Origin: Candidatus Kaiserbacteria bacterium
GTDB taxonomy: Bacteria; Patescibacteriota; Minisyncoccia; Phycocordibacterales; Phycocordibacteraceae
Assembly: GCA_023267775.1 (NCBI GenBank)
Contig: JAHFMQ010000046.1
Span: 1 to 5,326 of the forward strand
DNA: 5,326 nucleotides
Direction of reading: 5' to 3'
Numbering within the stretch: the stretch's first letter is position 1; every line of letters starts with the position of its first letter. Positions 1 through 4,778 of this stretch are shown here, in pieces. The notes beneath the pieces were generated by a model. That model made no database searches. It was not told where the DNA came from and was given only the letters and a program-made list of their open reading frames with translations. Both the position numbers and the translations under genes were made by a program.

Positions 1-1419
1 AAAGGAGTCGATGCGAAATTTGTTGAAATTGGCACTGAGGAAGCTGGTTCGGAAAAGGGAATGGATGGAGGACGTATTTTTTCATATGGCGCCAAGAAAA
101 ATTGGTGGAGCAGATCGGGCGTGCCAACAAAGATGCCTCCAGGGGAGATCGGCGGACCCGATTCGGAGGTTTTTTACGATTTCGGCATGCCTCACGACAC
201 AAAATTCGGAAAGGAGTGTCATGTGAACTGCGACTGCGGACGTTTCGTCGAGATCGGGAACTCCGTATTCATACAGTTCATCAAGCAGATGGATGGAACA
301 TTTAACGAACTGCCAAATAAAAACGTCGATTTCGGTGGTGGGCTTGAACGTCTTGCATTTGCAACAACAAGGAATCCAGATATTTTCCTCATAGATGTGT
401 TCGACGCGGCTCGAACCGTGCTTGAAAAACGTTCAGGGAAGAGCTATGGCGACGACACTGCGACGCGCTCATTTCGTATCATCCTTGATCACATGCGTGC
501 CACATCGTTCTTCATCGCTTCTGGTATTCGTCCATCGAATACGGAGCAGGGATATGTGCTACGGCGTCTTATTCGCCGCTCCATTCATGAAGCTGACAAA
601 CTCGGTATCAAGGAAGCAGTGCTGGTCGAAGTTGCGGAAGGTTTTGGCGCGGCATATAAAGAGGCCTATCCTTTTGTACATGAAGCGGCGAATGTAATTC
701 GCGAAGAACTTGAAAAAGAAGAACTGCAGTTTAGAAAAACACTTGCAAATGGTCTGCGAGAACTGGGGAAAATGGGGAACAGCATTGACGCATTTACTCT
801 TTTTACGACGTATGGGTTTCCAATTGAACTTACTGAGGAAATTGCGAAAGAACGTGGCGTCACACTTGATATGAATGGGGTCATGGTAAAAATGGAGGAA
901 CATCAGGCTCTCTCACGCGCTGGGGCAGCACAGAAATTTGCGGGAGGGCTCGCTGATCATGCCGAGCAGACCGTTCGCTACCACACCGCGCACCACGTTC
1001 TTCTCAAGGCGCTCCAGATGGTATTAGGACCGAACGTGCACCAGCGCGGCAGCAACATCACAAGCGAACGTCTCCGCATCGATTTTTCATATGGCCAGAA
1101 AATGACTGCGGAGCAGAAAGCTGAAGTGGAAAAAATTGTGAACGAAAAAATCGTCGAAGAAATTCCTGTCATTCGTACCGACATGGAAAAAGAAGAAGCC
1201 GAAAAACTGAATGCCGAACATGAGTTTGGTGTTCAATATCCGGACATCGTTTCGGTCTATTCTATCGGTCCGCTTGAGAATGCATTTTCAATTGAATTTT
1301 GCGGCGGCCCCCATGTTTCTAATACGCGCGAACTAGGAACCGGCGGTACACATTTTAAAATAATGAAAGAAGAAGCCTCCTCATCTGGCGTTCGACGCAT
1401 CAAAGCAGTGCTAGAATAA
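1..1419 (+). CDS. alaS: Alanine--tRNA ligase, 3' part (5' end outside window); compact form without C-Ala domain
   Basis: Attaches alanine to tRNA-Ala in the cytoplasm and hydrolyses mischarged tRNA. The frame is open from base 1, so the ATG at 61 is internal; 472 codons are visible. Seen in order, in residues from base 1: the end of the class II catalytic core with a motif-3-like GGGLER (112-117); the helical part with SGIRPSN and GYVLRRLIRR (174-193); then the editing domain with its two zinc-ligand motifs, HTAHH (328-332) and CGGPH (434-438, usually CGGTH). The protein ends just after GVRRIKAV, where family members normally continue into a coiled coil and the C-Ala domain. Only about 20 residues link the helical part to the editing domain, where E. 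coli AlaRS has a beta-barrel of roughly 100 residues. A Cys-rich stretch (CHVNCDCG, 73-80) lies in the catalytic part. No frameshift is visible. Short AlaRS forms are known in reduced bacteria; identity is secure. Confidence 0.96.
   Translation, partial: KGVDAKFVEIGTEEAGSEKGMDGGRIFSYGAKKNWWSRSGVPTKMPPGEIGGPDSEVFYDFGMPHDTKFGKECHVNCDCGRFVEIGNSVFIQFIKQMDGTFNELPNKNVDFGGGLERLAFATTRNPDIFLIDVFDAARTVLEKRSGKSYGDDTATRSFRIILDHMRATSFFIASGIRPSNTEQGYVLRRLIRRSIHEADKLGIKEAVLVEVAEGFGAAYKEAYPFVHEAANVIREELEKEELQFRKTLANGLRELGKMGNSIDAFTLFTTYGFPIELTEEIAKERGVTLDMNGVMVKMEEHQALSRAGAAQKFAGGLADHAEQTVRYHTAHHVLLKALQMVLGPNVHQRGSNITSERLRIDFSYGQKMTAEQKAEVEKIVNEKIVEEIPVIRTDMEKEEAEKLNAEHEFGVQYPDIVSVYSIGPLENAFSIEFCGGPHVSNTRELGTGGTHFKIMKEEASSSGVRRIKAVLE
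1409..1417 (+). promoter_or_regulatory. Possible extended -10 promoter element for the actin-like gene
   Basis: TGCTAGAAT matches an extended -10 (TGn plus a hexamer 5/6 identical to TATAAT). It ends 6 bases before the ATG at 1424, so transcription starting about 7 bases downstream would begin at the start codon and give a leaderless mRNA. No good -35 box is visible. The bases also encode the last residues and stop of alaS, so chance is a real alternative. The same arrangement recurs before the next gene. Confidence 0.35.
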
Positions 1420-1423
1420 AACG

Positions 1424-2497
1424 ATGAGTTTATTAGATTCTCTTTTGGGAGGGACTCGCGCCAAATCAATTTTATTTATCGACATTAGCGCAGACTCGGT
1501 TGCTGGTGCGTATACGTATTATAAAAATAACGAGCTGCCAGCGCTTTTGTATTCAAGACGTTTCCCCATTGAGATCCGAAAAGGCGAGCCGCATGAAGAA
1601 GCCATGCTCCGAGCTCTGAAACTACTCGGGGAGACGCTCGTACGTGAAGGCGCTCCTGCGCTTATGCGTGCATGCGGTAATGGACGTGCTGAGACCATAC
1701 TTGTTTCGATTGATGCGCCGTGGCAACAAACGACGATTCGAACGGAGCATTTTGGCAAAAAGTCTACGTTTGTTTTCACAAAACCTATGGTCATGACAGC
1801 TCTTGAGAAAACGAGTATCGCACCAGACGGGAAGTATCTTGCGGACGAAAGTATCATCGGCACCATTTTGAACGGGTATGAGACACGCGATCCGTATGGG
1901 AAGAAGGTGCAGCGGGCTGAGGTCATCATCCTCACTTCATTTGTTGAGGAAAAAATCGCGACCGGCATCGCTGTGCTCCTTAAAAAGCTCTATCACACAG
2001 AGCACGTGTTGCTTATTGCAGGCACCTCACTGCGCTACCAAACAATGCTTAAAATATTTCCTCATGAACGCGATGCGCTCATCTTTGACGCCGCAGGATC
2101 TCTCACATCAATAGGGCTTGTGAGGAGAGGTTTGTTGGTGGCAGTGGTTGAAGTTCCGAGCAAATTCACTGCCAACTCGTGGATTGAACAGATAAGCACG
2201 CAACTGACAGAACTCTCAAAACAATATCCCTTGCCGCGTACTATTTTTCTCCTTGCTCGAGAGCCTGAAATAACCTTACTTCATCAAAAACTTGATGCTA
2301 CAAAACTATCGAAATTATGGCTGTCAGATAATCCGCCCAAAATCGTCGCCGTTCTTACCAGTCATATAGCAAGCTCGATACGTCAGGTGACCACGGCACA
2401 ACCGGACCTCCAAATGCTTCTTATGACGCTGTTTGGACAAAATCGTTTACCGGAAAAGAAAATTGATACACACAGTACAGCTATTCTTGCTGAGTAA
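1424..2497 (+). CDS. Divergent FtsA/PilM-like actin-fold protein
   Basis: A 357-residue soluble protein with no signal peptide or membrane segment. The layout fits the FtsA/PilM branch of the actin/Hsp70 ATPase fold: a phosphate-1-like strand-turn-strand (LFIDISADSVAGAY, 17-30), a second beta region (ILVSIDAPW, 92-100), a segment like the FtsA 1C/SHS2 insertion (the DPYGK region, 156-188, compare the DP-G-M motif of FtsA), and a phosphate-2-like strand (IFDAAGSLTSIGLVRRG, 220-236). The nucleotide site looks degraded: the Gly-Gly expected after phosphate 2 is replaced by PSKFT, and the later adenosine-loop glycines are absent near VAVLTSHIASS (308-317). It may therefore bind nucleotide weakly or act as a scaffold. 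An in-frame stop at 1412 makes ATG 1424 the first usable start; there is no Shine-Dalgarno. It lies 4 bases after alaS and 20 before a bitopic membrane protein, its likely partner by analogy with PilM-PilN. The fold is inferred from motifs; the function is unknown. Confidence 0.72.
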   Translation: MSLLDSLLGGTRAKSILFIDISADSVAGAYTYYKNNELPALLYSRRFPIEIRKGEPHEEAMLRALKLLGETLVREGAPALMRACGNGRAETILVSIDAPWQQTTIRTEHFGKKSTFVFTKPMVMTALEKTSIAPDGKYLADESIIGTILNGYETRDPYGKKVQRAEVIILTSFVEEKIATGIAVLLKKLYHTEHVLLIAGTSLRYQTMLKIFPHERDALIFDAAGSLTSIGLVRRGLLVAVVEVPSKFTANSWIEQISTQLTELSKQYPLPRTIFLLAREPEITLLHQKLDATKLSKLWLSDNPPKIVAVLTSHIASSIRQVTTAQPDLQMLLMTLFGQNRLPEKKIDTHSTAILAE

Positions 2498-2502
2498 GTT
2501 AC

Positions 2503-2511
2503 TGCTATACT
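2503..2511 (+). promoter_or_regulatory. Extended -10 promoter element directly before the membrane-protein gene
   Basis: TGCTATACT is a strong extended -10 (TGn plus TATACT, 5/6 to consensus). It lies in the 20-base gap, outside coding sequence, and ends 6 bases before the ATG at 2518. The predicted transcription start falls on or next to the A of the start codon, implying a leaderless transcript. The -35 region at 16-18 bp spacing is poor (TTCTTG at best), which extended -10 promoters can tolerate. The gene could also be read through from upstream. Confidence 0.5.
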
Positions 2512-2517
2512 ATCCCC

Positions 2518-3735
2518 ATGCGTACACTCGATGATATTATTCCGCCTTCGCGTCGTAAGGAATCTGACTCCGTGGGCCCCAGTGGACGACCAACACTAAA
2601 GCTTTCAGAACGTCCTCCAAAGTTCCCGTTTACAATGAGTATTGCGATAGTTCTCATCATTGCTTCATCGATTGGCGCGCTGTTTTATTTTTCAAGTTCT
2701 AAAATTGAAGTAACGCCGAACACTGTCTCTGCTGCAGTACAAAGCTCTTTCACCGCAACAAAGAGCAGCGGTACGCTACCGTTTGAGATCATAACTGCAC
2801 AGAAAATCGCTTCTCAAAGCGTAAAAGGTGGCGGAACAAAGACTGTTAATTCAACCTCTTCCGGAACCATCACTATCTACAATACACAATCGAAAGCTCA
2901 GAAATTGATAACCAACACACGTTTCGCAACCGCAGCGGGACTTATTTTTAGGATAACTTCTGCGGTAACTATTCCGGCGGGAAGCACCTCAAAACCGGGA
3001 AGTGCCGTCGTAAAGGTCAATGCCGATAAGGTGGGTGCGACCTATAATATTGACCCAACATCGTTCACCATTCCTGGACTTGCCGGTACGCCCCAGGCAA
3101 GCCAAGTCTATGCGCGTTCCTCTAGTCCTATGACCGGAGGTGCTTCCGGGAGCGTACCCGTGGTCGATGCAACTCTTGAGTCTCAAGCTCGAAGTGCTCT
3201 GAAGACAGCTCTCGCGCCAGACCTTCTTACAAGTATTAAGACTCAAATTCCTGCAGGGTATGTTCTCCTCACTGGCGCCGCAACAACGACCTACCAAGTT
3301 CTGACATCGACTCCTTCTGTAACGACAGGGCAAGTTGACGTAAAAGAGCAGGGAACCATGACTGCGGTCATATTTCCAAACGCCGCTCTTGCATCAGTTG
3401 TAGCTACTTCTATCAGTGGCATCGGGTACCATGGTGAACCCATCACTCTTTCATCCACCGACGGCCTAGCCCTCATGGCCACAGGCGGGATGCCAGACCC
3501 ACAATCTTCATCATTCTCGTTCGTTCTTTCAGGCACAGCCCCACTCATATACGGCATAGATCCAGCTCGGATTGCTGCTGCTGTAGCAGGCAAAACCCGG
3601 TCAGCCGCAGAGGTTGCCCTTACAAACTATCCAGAAGTAAAGCGTGCGGTTATCATTCTGCGACCATTCTGGAGGCAGACCTTTCCTCAGGACCCAGCCT
3701 CTATTACGGTCGTCAAAGCAACAAGTGGATATTGA
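2518..3735 (+). CDS. Bitopic membrane protein with baseplate J/gp47-like external region
   Basis: A 405-residue protein with three parts. Residues 1-37 form a basic, proline-rich cytoplasmic tail beginning MRTLDDIIPPSRRKE. Residues about 38-59 form one hydrophobic membrane helix without a signal-peptidase site, so the protein is probably anchored N-in/C-out. The remainder is Ser/Thr/Ala-rich, predicted beta-rich and external. Residues about 115-207 resemble baseplate J/gp47 proteins (GTITIYNT, then FRITSAVTIPAGS, VNADKVGATYNI and SSSPMTGG); the C-terminus has a PFWRQTFPQDPASITV segment. Lack of Cys fits an extracytoplasmic location. ATG 2518 is supported by an in-frame TGA at 2491 and by the -10 element ending 6 bases upstream; no Shine-Dalgarno is present. 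The layout matches PilN-like partners of PilM, with a cytoplasmic tail that could dock on the adjacent actin-like protein. Despite the baseplate resemblance nothing phage-like surrounds it. The role in a pilus, secretion or envelope machine is inferred. Confidence 0.75.
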   Translation: MRTLDDIIPPSRRKESDSVGPSGRPTLKLSERPPKFPFTMSIAIVLIIASSIGALFYFSSSKIEVTPNTVSAAVQSSFTATKSSGTLPFEIITAQKIASQSVKGGGTKTVNSTSSGTITIYNTQSKAQKLITNTRFATAAGLIFRITSAVTIPAGSTSKPGSAVVKVNADKVGATYNIDPTSFTIPGLAGTPQASQVYARSSSPMTGGASGSVPVVDATLESQARSALKTALAPDLLTSIKTQIPAGYVLLTGAATTTYQVLTSTPSVTTGQVDVKEQGTMTAVIFPNAALASVVATSISGIGYHGEPITLSSTDGLALMATGGMPDPQSSSFSFVLSGTAPLIYGIDPARIAAAVAGKTRSAAEVALTNYPEVKRAVIILRPFWRQTFPQDPASITVVKATSGY

Positions 3736-3760
3736 CGATTTTAGAGGCGCCTGCTACATT
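3732..3760 (+). promoter_or_regulatory. Sigma70-type promoter of the infA-rpmJ-rpsM-rpsK-rpsD cluster
   Basis: The -35 is TTGACG (3732-3737, 5/6 to consensus) and the -10 is TACATT (3755-3760, 4/6), with an ideal 17-bp spacer and an extended -10 TGC at 3752-3754. Transcription would begin near 3767, leaving a leader of about 29 bases before infA. The -35 overlaps the TGA stop of the upstream gene. The spacer holds an 8-bp palindrome, AGGCGCCT (3745-3752), a conceivable operator but possibly chance. This is the best promoter in the window and sits where a ribosomal transcript should start. Confidence 0.75.
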
Positions 3761-3784
3761 ATTTGAGCATCTAGCACGAACTTA

Positions 3785-3799
3785 ATGAATCCCGAATGA
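3785..3799 (+). other. Possible 4-codon upstream ORF overlapping the infA start
   Basis: ATG AAT CCC GAA TGA encodes MNPE and ends on infA: its TGA (3797-3799) overlaps the infA ATG (3796-3798) as ATGA. It is the first ATG in the predicted leader. Such an overlap could allow termination-reinitiation at infA, but nothing shows that it is translated, and an ORF this short can arise by chance. Confidence 0.2.
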
Positions 3800-4065
3800 C
3801 TGGCAGCGAAGAAACTAAAACAACGGCGAATGGAACCGTTGAAGAAGTTCTGCCAAATTCGCTTTTTCGAGTTCGTTTGTCTGCAGCGGCAAACGCATCT
3901 CCCGAAGAGGGAGATGCCGTTGTGAGTGGAGAAGGAGAACTTCTTCTGGCCTATCTTGCAGGCAAGATGCGTTTGCACCGCATCCGCGTTTTGGTTGGCG
4001 ATCAGGTGGAAATGGTACTCGATCCTTATGGGGGTCGCGCGAGAATTGTGCGTAGATTAACCTAG
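3796..4065 (+). CDS. infA: Translation initiation factor IF-1 with an internal insertion
   Basis: IF-1 binds the 30S A site during initiation and works with IF-2 and IF-3. The 89 residues show the usual S1/OB-fold landmarks: GTVEEVLPNSLFRVRL (13-28), LAGKMR (54-59), IRVLVGDQVEM (63-73), then DPYGGRARIVRR. E. coli IF-1 has 72 residues; the excess is an insertion of about 16 residues (roughly 29-46, Ala/Gly/Glu-rich) between the FRV-L strand and the strand leading to GKM. This lengthens one beta-hairpin loop of the OB fold. The start at 3796 is fixed by an in-frame TAG at 3772 and gives a normal-length N-terminus. No Shine-Dalgarno is seen. It is the first gene after the promoter at 3732-3760 and is followed 18 bases later by rpmJ. 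Confidence 0.95.
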   Translation: MTGSEETKTTANGTVEEVLPNSLFRVRLSAAANASPEEGDAVVSGEGELLLAYLAGKMRLHRIRVLVGDQVEMVLDPYGGRARIVRRLT

Positions 4066-4083
4066 AAAATGTAGATAATTATT

Positions 4084-4200
4084 ATGAAGGTTCGTGCATC
4101 GATAAAAAAGCAACAGCCAGGTGATCAGCTCGTCCGTCGCGGTGGGCGCCTTTATCGTATCAACAAGAAAAATCCTCGCCGCAAGGCGCGCCAAGGCTAG
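4084..4200 (+). CDS. rpmJ: 50S ribosomal protein L36, zinc-free form
   Basis: A 38-codon gene; the start MKVRASIKK and end KARQG are hallmarks of L36, the small protein that helps stabilise 23S rRNA structure in the large subunit. Length equals E. coli L36. The classical form carries a Cys/Cys/Cys/His zinc site; here the region reads QQPGDQLVRRGGRLYRINKKNPRRK and contains no cysteine or histidine, so this is the zinc-independent type. The ATG follows an in-frame TAG at 4072. A GATAAT hexamer (4074-4079) lies 4 bases before the ATG but is too close to act clearly as a promoter. There is no Shine-Dalgarno. It sits between infA and rpsM as in most bacteria. Confidence 0.95.
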   Translation: MKVRASIKKQQPGDQLVRRGGRLYRINKKNPRRKARQG

Positions 4201-4222
4201 AATCTATTTAGATAATTTATTT

Positions 4223-4228
4223 TATAAT
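4223..4228 (+). promoter_or_regulatory. Possible -10 box upstream of rpsM
   Basis: A perfect TATAAT in the 36-base A/T-rich rpmJ-rpsM gap, ending 8 bases before the rpsM ATG. Transcription from it would start within about 2 bases of the start codon. No matching -35 or TGn element is visible and the gap is A/T-rich, so the box may be fortuitous. Main expression is expected from the infA promoter. Confidence 0.3.
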
Positions 4229-4236
4229 TTTTACGT

Positions 4237-4617
4237 ATGCGTATCGCCGGCGTCACCATCCCAGATAACAAGCAGCTCGCATATTCGCTGCCGCTCATTT
4301 TTGGCATTGGTCCAACCCGTGCGCTCGAAATTTTACAATCAGCCGGTATAGCTCCAACCAAGAAAGGAAGCGATCTCAACAATGATGATGAACAGAAGAT
4401 TCGCTCGCTTGCGGAGGGATTTCTCATTGAAGGCGAACTGCGCCGAGAAATCGGTCAGAACATCAAGCGTCTCAAAGATATCAAATCAGCTCGTGGCGAT
4501 CGTCATGCACGCGGACTTCCTGTTCGTGGACAGCGCACGAAGACAAACTCACGCACGCGCCGTGGCAACGTCCGTAAGACGATGACCTCCGGTCGCCGTA
4601 CGTTGGAGAAGACGTAA
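4237..4617 (+). CDS. rpsM: 30S ribosomal protein S13
   Basis: S13 sits in the head of the 30S subunit, contacts the P-site tRNA and forms intersubunit bridges with the 50S. The 126 residues start MRIAGVTIPDNKQLAYSL, typical of S13, followed by the helix-turn-helix-like FGIGPTRALEILQSAGI (22-38) and the signature RGDRHARGLPVRGQRTKTN (85-103), then a basic tail ending GRRTLEKT. The length is normal. An in-frame TAA at 4225 makes ATG 4237 the start; no Shine-Dalgarno is present. The order infA-rpmJ-rpsM-rpsK-rpsD is the conserved alpha-operon order, but the 158-base gap to rpsK is long and holds a small ORF and two hairpins. Confidence 0.97.
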   Translation: MRIAGVTIPDNKQLAYSLPLIFGIGPTRALEILQSAGIAPTKKGSDLNNDDEQKIRSLAEGFLIEGELRREIGQNIKRLKDIKSARGDRHARGLPVRGQRTKTNSRTRRGNVRKTMTSGRRTLEKT

Positions 4618-4652
4618 TCGGCTTCGGAAACCCAGCACCAATTTAAACCCTT

Positions 4653-4766
4653 ATGAACACCCATTCACAACGAACCGATTCCTTAGACGCCGCTCACATC
4701 GCGAAAGTCGTTCGCGCATTGAAATTGGCGCTGGGCATAGGATTTTCTAACTCGCTTCGCTCCTAA
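4653..4766 (+). CDS. Possible 37-residue leader-like small ORF between rpsM and rpsK
   Basis: The ORF starts MNTHSQRTDSLDAA and ends GFSNSLRS; residues 11-31 could form an amphipathic helix. I do not recognise it. It is in the same frame as rpsK, separated by tandem stops (TAATAA, 4764-4769) and two codons. Its stop lies in the loop of the 4736-4778 stem-loop, so a ribosome translating it would open the stem hiding the rpsK start. It has no Shine-Dalgarno; a weak TTTAAA lies 5 bases upstream. It could be a leader peptide, a degraded S11 extension, or a chance ORF. Confidence 0.35.
   Translation: MNTHSQRTDSLDAAHIAKVVRALKLALGIGFSNSLRS
4700..4716 (+). repeat. Small hairpin in the rpsM-rpsK gap
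   Basis: CGCGAA (4700-4705) and TTCGCG (4711-4716) are perfect inverted repeats with a 5-base loop. The stem is short but GC-rich and lies inside the small ORF, just upstream of the larger stem-loop at 4736-4778. No U-tract follows, so it is not a terminator. It may be part of a structured regulatory leader of rpsK, or chance. Confidence 0.35.
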
Positions 4767-4778
4767 TAAAATCCTATG
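4736..4778 (+). promoter_or_regulatory. Perfect 11-bp stem-loop that includes the rpsK start codon
   Basis: CATAGGATTTT (4736-4746) is exactly complementary to AAAATCCTATG (4768-4778), with a 21-base loop containing CTCGCTTCGCTCC. The final ATG of the right arm is the rpsK start codon, so in mRNA the start would be paired with CAU. No U-run follows on either strand, arguing against an intrinsic terminator. The likely role is translational control or coupling with the small ORF that ends in the loop; it could also be a dispersed palindromic repeat of this genome. Confidence 0.6.

Noticed and set aside
11..226. A short ORF preceded by a good AAGGAG-like sequence at the window start
   Set aside because: It overlaps alaS, whose frame is open from base 1 and clearly homologous throughout; the product has no recognisable features.
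211..226. AAGGAG followed by ATG at 221, looking like a translation start
   Set aside because: The ATG is immediately followed by TGA in its frame, and the site lies inside alaS.
559..903. 114-residue minus-strand ORF opposite alaS
   Set aside because: Antisense shadow of a well-supported gene; Phe/Lys-rich composition mirrors the alaS codons, and no motif is seen.
1519..1968. 149-residue minus-strand ORF opposite the actin-like gene
   Set aside because: The + frame carries a coherent actin-like pattern across this stretch; the antisense product is low-complexity and has no motif.
2518..3735. The baseplate-J-like protein as evidence of a prophage or contractile injection system
   Set aside because: No other tail, sheath, spike or phage genes are nearby, and the protein has a membrane anchor unlike phage baseplate subunits.
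3733..3744. TGA as a possible glycine codon (SR1/Gracilibacteria code)
   Set aside because: TGA ends the membrane-protein gene; reading through would add only three residues before TAG, and no conserved gene here contains an in-frame TGA, so the standard code fits.
4736..4778. The inverted repeat as a rho-independent terminator of rpsM
   Set aside because: No U-rich tract follows the stem on either strand; the right arm runs directly into the rpsK coding sequence.
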